This document shows positions 31,629 through 40,558 of a stretch of DNA of 64,000 bases, in pieces. A program made the translations under genes and the position numbers. The notes under the pieces were generated by a model that saw only the letters and a list, made by a program, of their open reading frames with translations, searched no databases and was not told the DNA's origin. The stretch is from Streptomyces sp. SAI-135 (GTDB taxonomy: Bacteria; Actinomycetota; Actinomycetes; Streptomycetales; Streptomycetaceae): NCBI RefSeq assembly GCF_029893805.1, contig NZ_JARXYP010000001.1:496001-560000 (forward strand). Direction: 5' to 3'. Position 1 is the first letter of the stretch, and each line of letters opens with the position of its first letter.

Positions 31629-32487
31629 CGGGCCCTCCCCCACGAGAACCGCCCACCGGGACCACCACGAGAGCCCAGATGGAGCCGTTCACCGCCGATG
31701 GGCAAGAGATGCCGGTGGTGACCGCGTGGGCCGTGGTTGGGGGCCCGTCGTTCCGCGTCGGCATGCAGCGGAAGCGGACGTGCTCACGGGGGACTACGGT
31801 CTGGCATGCCTGACGGACCGGCCCAAGTGGGCGGTGCGGGTGACGGGCCAACCGGGGAACCGGTCGGCCCGCTCACGCCCGAGGCTGCACAACCCTCGAC
31901 GTGGACCTGGCGTATCCGCTCGTCGAGAACGGTCAGATCCTGGTGCGGTCGGGCGCCGAGTTCGCCATGCGCCACGGACTGACCTCGTTGCAGGTGCCAG
32001 GACCCTACGACGGCATGCTCACCCATCCCGACGAGATCGCTGATGCGATCCGGCCCGACTGACGCGTGCACCTCACGGCAGACAGACACTCGCTGGCAGG
32101 GGTGAATGTCGCGCAGTCATGGGCCAGTTGAACCGCCAACGGCAACCTGGCACCCCGCGTGACCGCAGACAGACGGGGGACGATGGCCGGCCACAGGAAG
32201 CGATCCACGCACGGCCGATAGTGCCTGCTCGCCGCATATCGTGATCGAATCCCCGGCGCAGGACACCAGAGGGCGGAGCCATCGGCGCCGAGCAAGCGGG
32301 GAGCCGAGACGGCGTTGCCGCCTTGCGGATGAGCATGCCCAAAGCGGTCGGGTGAGCGCCCACACGGCTCCCGAGCTCCGTTGTCAGCACTGCCGCCTTG
32401 GTGGCGGGACGGTTCGCCGACGAGGGCGGTCATCCTCGCTACCGTCGGGACGGGCCGAAGGGACTCCCCGGCCCGTCCCGACGGTCG
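31629..32487. other. Mostly non-coding region between the peptidase and the secretion locus
   Basis: About 860 bases. Apart from the small frame at 31901-32062 there is nothing I can support; open frames on both strands are Arg/Pro-rich and overlapping. The leftward stretch at 32005-32430 ('HYRPCVDRFLWPAIVPRL') has faint transposase-like composition but no identifiable motif. Confidence 0.45.
31901..32062 (+). CDS. Small coding-like fragment of unknown function
   Basis: A 53-residue stretch from GTG 31901 to TGA 32062 has ordinary amino-acid composition unlike the surrounding noise ('LAYPLVENGQILVRSGAEFA', 'MRHGLTSLQVPGPYDGMLTH', 'PDEIADAIRPD'). It has no good ribosome-binding site and looks like the C-terminus of a lost protein. 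I do not recognise the family. Confidence 0.35.
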   Translation: MDLAYPLVENGQILVRSGAEFAMRHGLTSLQVPGPYDGMLTHPDEIADAIRPD

Positions 32488-35400
32488 TCACCGCCCGACC
32501 ACAGCGGGCGTACCACCTTCCTCGGTGCCCCACACATCGGCGTCACCCTCCAGGTAGTCCGCGGAGGTGGTGACACTGCTGCCCGGTTCTGCCCTCTGTG
32601 TGGCGTCGTCGCCAGTCGTCGCGACCCTGGGGGCGGGTGCCAGGAAGGTGTCGTCGTCCTCCTGACGGTGCCACGCGTTACGGCGTCGACGGTTGCGTCG
32701 CTCGCTCTCCTCCGCCGCGTCGACCAGAACGGCACGTGTCCGCTCCCCGTTCCCGCGTTCGCCGCCCGCGCCCGCGCCGGCGCCGCCCATGCCACCCAGC
32801 GGGGGGGCCGGGGTGCCGGGCGCGCCGGGGGCGCCGGGGGCGCCCATTTGAGGCGTGAGCGGACCGCTTCCACCTATGCCAGGACCGAGGGGTGGTGCGG
32901 TGTTCGAGCCCTGCGCAGCCAGCGATTCGGAGCCGGGTAGCGAGGAACCGCCGAGCGGGGCGAAGTCGCCCCCGCCGCCACCAATGGGCAGGTCGGGCAG
33001 CGGCACGTTCCGAGTTGTGCTGGGGCCGCCGCCGACCGTCTCATTCAGACTTTCGCCCGGCCCGGACGCGGGGAGATCGAGATCGGGCAGATTGAGGTCG
33101 GGAGTGTTGAGGTCAGGAACGTTGATATCGGGGGTGTTGAGATCCGGCAGGTTCACCGTCTCTTTGTTGCCCTGTGCATCGGTGACGGTGGTGGCACCGG
33201 TGTCGGGATCGATGGACTGGGTGCTGCCGTCCGGGAAGGTGGTCGTCAGCTTGCCGTTGTCATCTAGGACAGTGGTCGAGCCGTCCGGGTTGGTCACCGT
33301 CGCTCCGTGGGTGAGATCCACACTCGTGGTGCCGCCGTCGGTGCCGGTGGTGGTCAGGATCCCGCTGTCAGAGTCGAACGTCGCCTTGCTGCCGTCCGGG
33401 AACGTAGTGGTGAAGTCGCCTTCGTGGGACGTGGTGTGCCCGCCGGTCGGGGACTCCAGACCGGTCTGGCTTGTGTTGAAGTCCCCAAGGTCTCCCAGGT
33501 CTCCCAGGTCTCCCAGGTCCTCCAGGCCGCCTATCGTCTGCGTCGGCAGCTTGATGTCATTGGAACCGCCCTGGCCGTTGAGGTTGCCGAGATCCCCCAG
33601 GTTCGTCGTGACCGACTTACCGTCCGGATCAGTCGTGACCGCCTCCCCCGTCGCCGGATCAACCGTCTGCGTCGACCCATCCGGGAACCTCGTCGTCAAC
33701 TTCCCGTCATCACCCAGCGACGTCACCGAACCATCCGGATTCCTCACCGAGTTACCGCCACCCAGATCCTCCGTCGTGACCTGCCCATCAGGACCAGTCA
33801 CCGTCACCGTCTCAGTGTCAGGATCAAAGACCGAACTACTCCCGTCCGGGAACTCGTTGACCACCCCACCGTCATCCGTCAGCCCCGTACCACCACCCGT
33901 CGGTGTATCGAGACCACCCCCACCCAGACCACCGTTGAGGTTCCCGAGATTCCCCAGGTTCGTCGTCACCGACTTACCGTCCGGATCAGTCGTGACCGCC
34001 TCCCCCGTCGCCGGATCAACCGTCTGCGTCGACCCATCCGGGAACCTCGTCGTCAACTTCCCGTCATCACCCAGCGACGTCACCGAACCATCCGGATTCC
34101 TCACCGAGTTACCGCCACCCAGATCCTCCGTCGTGACCTGCCCATCAGGACCAGTCACCGTCACCGTCTCAGTGTCAGGATCAAAGACCGAACTACTCCC
34201 GTCCGGGAACTCGTTGACCACCCCACCGTCATCCGTCAGCCCCGTACCACCACCCGTCGGTGTATCGAGACCACCCCCACCCAGACCACCGTTGAGGTTC
34301 CCGAGATTCCCCAGGTTCGTCGTCACCGACTTACCGTCCGGATCAGTCGTGACCGCCTCCCCCGTCGCCGGATCAACCGTCTGCGTCGACCCATCCGGGA
34401 ACCTCGTCGTCAACTTCCCGTCATCACCCAGCGACGTCACCGAACCATCCGGATTCCTCACCGAGTTACCGCCACCCAGATCCTCCGTCGTGACCTGCCC
34501 ATCAGGACCAGTCACCGTCACCGTCTCAGTGTCAGGATCAAAGACCGAACTACTCCCGTCCGGGAAAGTGCTGGTGATCTTTCGATTGTCGGCCCTGGTA
34601 CCGCCGCCGGTGGGGTTCAGCAGGGAGGCGCCGCCGTTGAGCCCGGTCAGGGCACCCAAATCCTGAGTGGTCGGGGGCGTGTCGGAGTCGCGCGTGTCGC
34701 CTGGATTATTGTTCAGACCAGCGAGAGCCCCCAGGTTCTGGGTCAGGGCTTCGTTGAAGTCCTTCGTCCCGCCCGGGCCGTCACCATTCAATCCGTCCGG
34801 AGCGTCGGTATTCTTGTTAGTCACATCATCGGGGACATCGTTCGTACGGTCGTTCAGGTCTCCGAGGTCGCCCAGACTTTCGGTGGTTATTTTTTTTCCG
34901 TCCGGTCCGCCCCCACCGAGGAGGCTGTTCAAATCCTGGCCGCCGCCCACGGGATTGTTCAAGTCGCCCAGACCATCCTCGAATTTGTCGGCTTGCTCCT
35001 GGGCCCTTCGCTCCTCCTCTGCCTGCGCTTCTTCCTGTTCCTTACGCAGCTTGTCTTCGTACTCCTTCTGCTCTTTCCTGTCCTGCTCTACTTGCCGCTT
35101 CTGCTCCTCCTCGTACTCCTCCTGCTCCTTATGGTCCCGCGCCTGCTGCTCCTTCAGCTCCTTCTCGTACTGCTCCTGCTCTTCATGGTCCTGCGCCTGC
35201 TGCTCCTTCAGCTCCTTGTCGTACTCCTCTTTATCCTTCCTGTCTTTCTCGTAGTCCTCCTTCATCTTATTGAAGTAGTCTTCCGCTTCTTCGTTCTGCT
35301 TGTCGATATCCTCGCTCTCGTCATCCGCCTTCTTCTTCGCGTACTCTTCGGAGGCCGTTCCGGTCGACTTCGGCTTGGGAAGGTTCTCATTGAACACCCT

Positions 35401-36567
35401 TGCCAGGTCCAGAAAGTGGTTGTTCAGTGCGGACTGCACCACGGCGGCCGGCTTTCCGAGGTATTCGTCGACACCCTGGTTCCATATGGTGACCGCCTTG
35501 TCGCCGACCTTTGCCCAGTTCCCGATGTCGGACAGGTCGCCATACTCCGGGTGGACCTGGGAAAATCCTCCCTGCGGTATCGCGCCATAGGACACCGCGT
35601 TCTCATGAGAGACACGTTCGATGTCCACCTTGGTGACGTTGTTCGCGTCCACCCATTGAGCCAGGTCGTCCAGGACATACCGCAGTACCCTGTGCGGGTC
35701 GAAGTACGGAGATGAGGCCCACTCGTACCATGCTTCCAACAACGTCGCAGTGGAATCCTGCAGGTACATCCGGGCCTGTGACAGAGAGCGCGAATATATT
35801 GTGCTGCCACTGGCGTCCTCCGTCCCAGGCGGAGTGGAATTGAATGTTTCGACGTAGCTGTCGTAGTTCTCGCGGATCTTCTTCAGCAAACTCTCGAAGA
35901 CCTCCGCCGCCTCACCCTTCCAGCTCGCGTCGTCCCGGCTGAAGCGGTCCTCCCAGTCCTTGAGCACCACGGCCTGGTCCTTGAAGAACTTGGCCGCGTA
36001 ATCGAAGGACTCACCTGTGGCGGTGAAGGAGCTCAGATCCACCGCATCGCTGCCCGCGACATTCAAGCCGCTGAACTGAGTGTCTTGGGTGTTGCCACCC
36101 AACAGGGCACGCAGCGCAGCCCGGGGGCCGTTCATGTACTGACTGAGCGGAATCGTACTGAACTCGTCCTTGTGCCAATCCTTGAAGTCGTTACCCGCTC
36201 TATTGGATTTGGCGTCGGAGAAAATGATCTCGTTGCCGTCCCTCACACGGCCTTCGAAAACGATGCGAGCTTGGTTCAGCGAACCGGACCCGCTGTTGTC
36301 GAAGAACCATATGTCGTAGTCCTCGCCCTCGTTCCTCAGAAAGCCGGAGCCTTCGATCACCGAGTCGATGCTGTGTTTCTTGATGTCCATCCGGAACAGC
36401 TTGCCGCCGTGCTCGGAACGGAGCTTGTCGAAGATAGTGGCGCGGTCCGGTACCGGGAAGCCGGTGAGGTGGGTGACCAGACCGGCCCAGGTGTCGTCCG
36501 CTGAAGCGCCGCCACCGTCGAACTTGTCGACGTTGGCGACGGAATTGGGATCGTATCGATCGGCCAC
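32488..36567 (-). CDS. Giant AAWKG-family type VII secretion protein with tandem repeats
   Basis: 1359 residues. Residues 1-390: a helical head of the actinobacterial AAWKG family, with a W-x-G motif 'DDASWKGEAAEVFESLLKKI' near residue 215, as in substrates and partners of ESX systems. Residues about 395-530: highly charged coiled coil (repeats of 'YEKELKEQQARDHKEQEEYE' type). Residues 530-1100: Gly/Asn/Leu-rich and acidic repeats, including three near-identical 119-residue units ('FPDGSTQTVDPATGEAVTTD' type, resembling RHS/YD-like repeats). C-terminus: Pro/Gly-rich, then 'RTRAVLVDAAEESERRNRRR' and an acidic tail. It is encoded at the end of the WXG100 cluster, so it is probably secreted by or part of the type VII system. 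ATG 36567. Confidence 0.8.
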   Translation of the reverse strand: MADRYDPNSVANVDKFDGGGASADDTWAGLVTHLTGFPVPDRATIFDKLRSEHGGKLFRMDIKKHSIDSVIEGSGFLRNEGEDYDIWFFDNSGSGSLNQARIVFEGRVRDGNEIIFSDAKSNRAGNDFKDWHKDEFSTIPLSQYMNGPRAALRALLGGNTQDTQFSGLNVAGSDAVDLSSFTATGESFDYAAKFFKDQAVVLKDWEDRFSRDDASWKGEAAEVFESLLKKIRENYDSYVETFNSTPPGTEDASGSTIYSRSLSQARMYLQDSTATLLEAWYEWASSPYFDPHRVLRYVLDDLAQWVDANNVTKVDIERVSHENAVSYGAIPQGGFSQVHPEYGDLSDIGNWAKVGDKAVTIWNQGVDEYLGKPAAVVQSALNNHFLDLARVFNENLPKPKSTGTASEEYAKKKADDESEDIDKQNEEAEDYFNKMKEDYEKDRKDKEEYDKELKEQQAQDHEEQEQYEKELKEQQARDHKEQEEYEEEQKRQVEQDRKEQKEYEDKLRKEQEEAQAEEERRAQEQADKFEDGLGDLNNPVGGGQDLNSLLGGGGPDGKKITTESLGDLGDLNDRTNDVPDDVTNKNTDAPDGLNGDGPGGTKDFNEALTQNLGALAGLNNNPGDTRDSDTPPTTQDLGALTGLNGGASLLNPTGGGTRADNRKITSTFPDGSSSVFDPDTETVTVTGPDGQVTTEDLGGGNSVRNPDGSVTSLGDDGKLTTRFPDGSTQTVDPATGEAVTTDPDGKSVTTNLGNLGNLNGGLGGGGLDTPTGGGTGLTDDGGVVNEFPDGSSSVFDPDTETVTVTGPDGQVTTEDLGGGNSVRNPDGSVTSLGDDGKLTTRFPDGSTQTVDPATGEAVTTDPDGKSVTTNLGNLGNLNGGLGGGGLDTPTGGGTGLTDDGGVVNEFPDGSSSVFDPDTETVTVTGPDGQVTTEDLGGGNSVRNPDGSVTSLGDDGKLTTRFPDGSTQTVDPATGEAVTTDPDGKSVTTNLGDLGNLNGQGGSNDIKLPTQTIGGLEDLGDLGDLGDLGDFNTSQTGLESPTGGHTTSHEGDFTTTFPDGSKATFDSDSGILTTTGTDGGTTSVDLTHGATVTNPDGSTTVLDDNGKLTTTFPDGSTQSIDPDTGATTVTDAQGNKETVNLPDLNTPDINVPDLNTPDLNLPDLDLPASGPGESLNETVGGGPSTTRNVPLPDLPIGGGGGDFAPLGGSSLPGSESLAAQGSNTAPPLGPGIGGSGPLTPQMGAPGAPGAPGTPAPPLGGMGGAGAGAGGERGNGERTRAVLVDAAEESERRNRRRRNAWHRQEDDDTFLAPAPRVATTGDDATQRAEPGSSVTTSADYLEGDADVWGTEEGGTPAVVGR
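33578..34567 (-). repeat. Three-copy tandem repeat, 357-bp unit (about 2.8 units)
   Basis: The blocks starting at about 33578, 33935 and 34292 are offset by exactly 357 bases (119 codons), for example GACTTACCGTCCGGATCAGT recurs at 33613, 33970 and 34327. Copies two and three are nearly identical at nucleotide level, including third positions; the third unit is cut short where its sequence diverges at 34567. The frame is preserved, so copy number can change without breaking the giant protein gene. Near identity points to recent expansion or gene conversion. Confidence 0.92.
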
Positions 36568-36683
36568 CTGGGCGCCTTCCTAGTCTGTCGTCGGTTCCGG
36601 CGCATCGGTACCCCAGTGAGATGCAGCCGGGTGTTCTTGTCCACGGTGGGCCGAGTCCGCCCGACATCCGTCGGTGCGATGAC

Positions 36684-37163
36684 TCAGCTCGCGCCGCCCG
36701 TTTCTTCCGCTTCTTCGGTGCCCCCCGAGGTGAGGGCGTCGACATCCTCGAAATTCATGAGCAGGGTCTGCGCGTCGATCTTGCTCAGGTTCTCGTCCTT
36801 GATCTTGATCGCCCCATCGATGGTCTCGGTCAGGGCCGCCTTCACCTCTTTGAAGAGGGACATCTGATCGGAGAGCAACTTGTCGAGGGCGGTGGCCGAG
36901 GTCCGCACACCCTCCAGCAGCGTCGGCCCGGAGACGAGTGGTTCGGAGGCCATACGACCGAGACGCAGAAGCTGAGTGTCCTGCCCGAGGTTGTCCGGAG
37001 TGGTCTGTCCGTCGATGAGGTCGATCAGCGGGCGGATGCTGGCCCCGTCGCCGTCCTCGCGGTGCTTCCTCGCCGCGGCGAGCACCGGCTCCACTTCGTT
37101 GTCGCGGAAGTTCTCCATCTGTTTGATGTTGAAGTGCTTGACGTCGGCCTTGTCACCAGCCAT
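36684..37163 (-). CDS. Type VII secretion-associated helical protein
   Basis: 159 residues, predicted nearly all helical ('FNIKQMENFRDNEVEPVLAA', 'RPLIDLIDGQTTPDNLGQDT', 'EGVRTSATALDKLLSDQMSL', 'FKEVKAALTETIDGAIKIKD') with an acidic tail. No W-x-G motif, but the four-helix character and position between the AAWKG giant and the WXG100 genes suggest a secreted partner or chaperone. ATG 37163 follows AGGAGAACG, which decides against the longer open frame. Seen in equivalent Streptomyces loci as far as I recall; function unknown. Confidence 0.75.
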   Translation of the reverse strand: MAGDKADVKHFNIKQMENFRDNEVEPVLAAARKHREDGDGASIRPLIDLIDGQTTPDNLGQDTQLLRLGRMASEPLVSGPTLLEGVRTSATALDKLLSDQMSLFKEVKAALTETIDGAIKIKDENLSKIDAQTLLMNFEDVDALTSGGTEEAEETGGAS

Positions 37164-37382
37164 GGAAACGTTCTCCTGCCGTTCGGTACCGGACGGAAAA
37201 ATGTGGTGGCCGGCCGTGTGCTTCTTGCGCGCGGCCGGCCACCTGCCGGGAGCCGAAACCGCCCGCGCCCACATCACGTCGTCACATGGGGCGACCGCGC
37301 GGGCGGGTTCGACACCTTCCACTCGCACGCCCCGGACGGCGTGGCTTGCCCTCCGGGGCGGCGAGGGATGAAGGGAGCTGCG

Positions 37383-37691
37383 CTAACGAACCCGCACGCT
37401 GCCCCAGTTGTCGGCGCTCTTGCGCATGTCGCGATGGTGGCCGTCGTGGATGTCGGTGAGCAGACCGCCGGTGCTGTCCAGGAGCATGCCCATGTTGTAG
37501 ACGGCGCCATTCCACTGCGCCTGTACCTCGCGGTACTTCTCCTGGTCGACACCCTCCCAGGATGCGATGAGCGGCCGGAGTTCGTCCTCCAGGTTGTGCA
37601 GGACACTCGCGATCTGCTGCGTCTGCGCGCGCAGATCCTCGATGGCTTGCCGGGTTACGGCGAAGTTCACGCTAATGATGCCGTCGGCCAT
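37383..37691 (-). CDS. WXG100-family (EsxA/EsxB-like) secreted protein
   Basis: 102 residues, the usual WXG100 size: 'VNFAVTRQAIEDLRAQTQQI' (helix 1), hairpin motif W-x-G in 'IASWEGVDQEKYREVQAQWN', and helix 2 'AVYNMGMLLDSTGGLLTDIH'. These proteins form helical hairpin dimers that are the main cargo of ESX systems. ATG 37691 follows GAGAGGAGACGTC. It lies 90 bases downstream of a second WXG100 gene, probably its heterodimer partner. A tail YxxxD/E export signal is not clear here. Confidence 0.9.
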   Translation of the reverse strand: MADGIISVNFAVTRQAIEDLRAQTQQIASVLHNLEDELRPLIASWEGVDQEKYREVQAQWNGAVYNMGMLLDSTGGLLTDIHDGHHRDMRKSADNWGSVRVR

Positions 37692-37781
37692 GACGTCTCC
37701 TCTCGGGTGACCGGGCGCGAGCCCGGACGGGTCAGGGGTAGGACCTCACAAAGGGGCCGCTTCCCAGGTTGACGGAGTGAT

Positions 37782-38117
37782 TCAGCTGAGCGCCTGGAAG
37801 ACGCCCGCCGAGGTCTGCCGCGTCAACTGCTCGGACTGCTGCACGTTGTGCTGTGCCAGCTTGTGGGCGGTCCACACGTTGTCCTGGAGCGCTTCGGACA
37901 TTTGTTTGATCTGCTCGACGACCTTCGCAGCCTCGGCGTTCCAGCTGTCGAACAGCTTCGACAGGCCCCAGCCCTCGTCGCCGGCGATGCCCGAACGAGC
38001 GGCGATCTCAACGACGTTGTTCTGGACTCGTTCGACCTGCTGCTGGGCCGTTTGCAGGGAGGTGACACCTGCCAAGCCCCTGGAATGATCCGCTTTCCTT
38101 GCGCCAGTGTCGGCCAT
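37782..38117 (-). CDS. WXG100-family protein with altered hairpin motif
   Basis: 111 residues, same helix-turn-helix layout: 'SLQTAQQQVERVQNNVVEIA', then 'LFDSWNAEAAKVVEQIKQMS' where the W-x-G turn reads W-N-A, then 'ALQDNVWTAHKLAQHNVQQS'. The loss of the Gly is unusual but found in partner subunits. ATG 38117 follows GAAAGGAAC. First gene of the leftward esx block. Confidence 0.82.
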   Translation of the reverse strand: MADTGARKADHSRGLAGVTSLQTAQQQVERVQNNVVEIAARSGIAGDEGWGLSKLFDSWNAEAAKVVEQIKQMSEALQDNVWTAHKLAQHNVQQSEQLTRQTSAGVFQALS

Positions 38118-38931
38118 GTCATGTTCCTTTCATCGCGTTGGTCCTGTCACGGGCAGGCTTTCGCTTTTCGAGGCTCAGGAAACCCAGCGCTCCACGCAAG
38201 CCCTGCAGGAACCTTCTAACATATGTTGGCCGTCACAATTAACGTTCGGGCCAAGGGAGTTGTTCCAAGGCGGCAGCCAAAAAACACACGTGTCTCACCT
38301 TGGGTGGGTGATGTGCGCTTTCACCGGATGCTTACACCGGACGTTTCCGCCGCGGACGCCAAACAGGCAGACGAAGACGGCGATCGGTCATCGGCGCCCG
38401 TCCCGTCCCGGGCATATAACGTGCATTTGATACCTGTTCTTCACATTGCCGAGGAGGTGAAATCGCCGATTGACCGTCATACCTCTCCTGGTCGGGGTCG
38501 TAGAGCGATACGGAGGTCGCATCACCAAACTCCGAGCATCCGTAGGCCGGTTCAGTGGCCCTTTTATCTTGCGGGGCAGATGATGGGATGGCCGGTGGCC
38601 GACTGTCACATCGGGTGCGCGCAGGGTCCACTGCCCGGTGACGGTGTCAGGACGGGAGTCGACCGCGAGCGGCTGTGATTTCGTGGCTCCAGGCTCGGTG
38701 GCGGGCGAGGCGGAAAGTGCAGCGCCGACCGGTGGTGACGCGCTGGGCGGCTGCGGAGAACAGGACGAACCGCAGGGGGCAAAGTCCGCAGAGACAGGCC
38801 CTGCGCAAAAGCCGGTCCTGCGGGCCGTTTCGACCAGCAGGAGCGACTCGGCCCGGGAGATGACCTGGCGGCCGTCGTCCTGGCCGCGGACAGAGGGACA
38901 AGGCTCCTGCCCGCCTGCCGGAGAGCCCGCT
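38118..38931. other. Intergenic region upstream of the esx genes
   Basis: About 810 bases between eccB and the WXG100 genes. It should hold the esx promoter. A perfect AACATATGTT palindrome lies at 38217-38226, about 100 bases upstream of the WXG100 start. The half-like sequence TTAACGTTCGGG nearby resembles, but does not match, the recurrent GAACGTTC site. A short leftward frame with a ribosome-binding site is listed separately; the remaining open frames look spurious. Confidence 0.45.
38388..38480 (-). CDS. Possible 30-residue leader or small protein
   Basis: ATG at 38480 is preceded by GGAGAGGT at ideal distance and encodes 'MTVNRRFHLLGNVKNRYQMH' plus ten residues to TGA at 38388. Its AT-richer codons differ from neighbours, and it precedes the esx genes on the same strand by 270 bases. 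It could be a leader peptide of the esx transcript or chance. Confidence 0.3.
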   Translation of the reverse strand: MTVNRRFHLLGNVKNRYQMHVICPGRDGRR

Positions 38932-40515
38932 TCATGAAAGGGCGCCGGCGGCAGTGTCGCCCGCCTTGTAGTCGTTGTCCGCAACGGAATCACGTTGCCT
39001 CGTGCTTGTCCCCGCAGCACACTTTTGCGCCGTGACAACGGACTTGGCGGCACCCGAGGCGGCGGCAGGGTCGAGGTCGGGCCCCGTAGGAAGAGCCGAC
39101 AGCAACGGCGCCGGCACCGAGGCGACGTCCGAGGCTCCGTACCCGAGGGCTTTCAGGGAATCCTCGGTCGGGACCCGGTACTTCACGCCGTCGTCGGAGA
39201 CCAGATAGGTGGTACCGGCGTGCGCGGCGCCGCTCGCGTGCAGGGCCCGCACCAGAGCCCCACGCCCCGGCCGGACCACCGTGGCATCGGTGGGGACACA
39301 GGCAGGCCGCGACGGCTGGAGGGCGGCCTTGGAGGCCACGACCGGGGTGAGTTCGCTCAACGGCACCATGACCGAGCTGAGCCGGGCGCCACTGTTGTCA
39401 CCGTCCACCTGCGCGCACAGCGCGCTGCCGCGCGGTGTGGACTGCGGGACCGGCGGAGTGTCCGGCAGCTCCGTGGACCCTGCCGTGGCCGAGCCTGGTG
39501 CCCGGTGCTCGCGCAGCGCGTCCGCGCCCAGCGTGCGGGCCTCGGGCGAACTGCCCTGGTAGGCCTCCTTCTGGGTCGCGGGATCACCCAGCACCAGAGC
39601 GGCGCCGAGCGGGGTCAGTGGTACCAGGCCGTCCTCGCGCAGCAGGTGATAGGTGCTGTCGGTGCCGACCACACTGATCTTGAACACCTGTCCAAGGCGG
39701 GTGGCCTCACCTCCCAGTTCGGGCCCGGGGTCACCGCGTCCCGGCACTTCGGGAGACTTCAACGCGGGTCCCGGCGCCAGTGCGTCCAGGAAGGCCGCGG
39801 AGACCGGCATCGACTGCGTGGCGCCGAAACCGAGAGCGTTGCGGGCGTCGGAAGCGCGGTCCAGGGGCAACCTGCTGCCGCGCCACACCAGGTACTCGGT
39901 GTCGTCGGGGCCCTGCACCAACACCGCGCGGTCCGCGTCGACCGCTCGAGCCTTCACGGGTGCCCCGGCCACCAGAGTGGTGCTGCCGGGCTTGTCCACC
40001 GCGGTGTTCGTCTGGCTGCCGGTCGTGTCGAGCAGTGCACCGTCCGGCCCGGTGACACACATGTTCCAGGCTCCGTCTTCGAGCCGGCCGGACGCCGGCA
40101 CTCCCTCTGGGGCACCCGGGATGCCGACCGGGGCGCCCACCGGTACGTCGAGCAGTGAGGCGCTGCTGACGTCGGTGGTCGCCAGATCGGAACCGCCGAT
40201 CAGCCGTGCGGAGGCGTAGTTGCGCACGGGGTGCAGTACACCGTCGGTGTCGGTCCACAGATAGCGGGCGCCGGTCTCCCGGTTGACCACCAGGTGCTTC
40301 CCGTCACGCCAGCCGTCGTTCCCGCCGGGCCGCAGCAGGCCGAAGACAAGGGCACCCGCTCCGACCAGAATGGTGAAGAGTACGCCGAAGACCACACCCC
40401 GGGTGGTGCGCCCGAGTGGGCTTTCCGCGGCGTCGGGATCCCCCATCAGCAGCGCTGAGCTGAGTCTGCCGATCATGAAGGTGTGGGCATTCACCTGGTC
40501 GCGCCTGGACTGCAC
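38932..40515 (-). CDS. eccB: Type VII secretion protein EccB
   Basis: 527 residues. The N-terminus 'MQSRRDQVNAHTFMIGRLSS' is diagnostic of EccB, followed by one membrane helix ('GVVFGVLFTILVGAGALVFG', about 40-62) and a large extracytoplasmic domain. Repeat-like motifs 'YLWTDTDGVLHPVRNYASAR', 'YLVWRGSRLPLDRASDARNA', 'YHLLREDGLVPLTPLGAALV' and 'YLVSDDGVKYRVPTEDSLKA' are the four R-repeats of the EccB propeller-like structure. One of the conserved core components of the ESX membrane complex. Starts 43 bases after the eccD stop on the same strand. Confidence 0.95.
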   Translation of the reverse strand: MQSRRDQVNAHTFMIGRLSSALLMGDPDAAESPLGRTTRGVVFGVLFTILVGAGALVFGLLRPGGNDGWRDGKHLVVNRETGARYLWTDTDGVLHPVRNYASARLIGGSDLATTDVSSASLLDVPVGAPVGIPGAPEGVPASGRLEDGAWNMCVTGPDGALLDTTGSQTNTAVDKPGSTTLVAGAPVKARAVDADRAVLVQGPDDTEYLVWRGSRLPLDRASDARNALGFGATQSMPVSAAFLDALAPGPALKSPEVPGRGDPGPELGGEATRLGQVFKISVVGTDSTYHLLREDGLVPLTPLGAALVLGDPATQKEAYQGSSPEARTLGADALREHRAPGSATAGSTELPDTPPVPQSTPRGSALCAQVDGDNSGARLSSVMVPLSELTPVVASKAALQPSRPACVPTDATVVRPGRGALVRALHASGAAHAGTTYLVSDDGVKYRVPTEDSLKALGYGASDVASVPAPLLSALPTGPDLDPAAASGAAKSVVTAQKCAAGTSTRQRDSVADNDYKAGDTAAGALS

Positions 40516-40558
40516 GGCTCCTCCTCAACTCCTGTTTCCACCACCCCGTTTCCGTACG

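Noticed and set aside
33578..34567. Regularly spaced repeats as a possible CRISPR array
   Set aside because: Units are 357 bp, contiguous and in frame within a gene, without short repeats and unique spacers.
32855..35715. Long rightward open frames (about 600 and 800 codons) opposite the AAWKG giant gene
   Set aside because: They are antisense shadows of a repetitive high-GC gene: low-complexity Arg/Pro/Val/Ser composition, repeats copied from the 357-bp units, no domains and no ribosome-binding sites. The leftward frame has clear domain structure.
38226..38242. TTAACGTTCGGG upstream of the esx genes
   Set aside because: Only a half-match to the palindrome and no promoter geometry around it.
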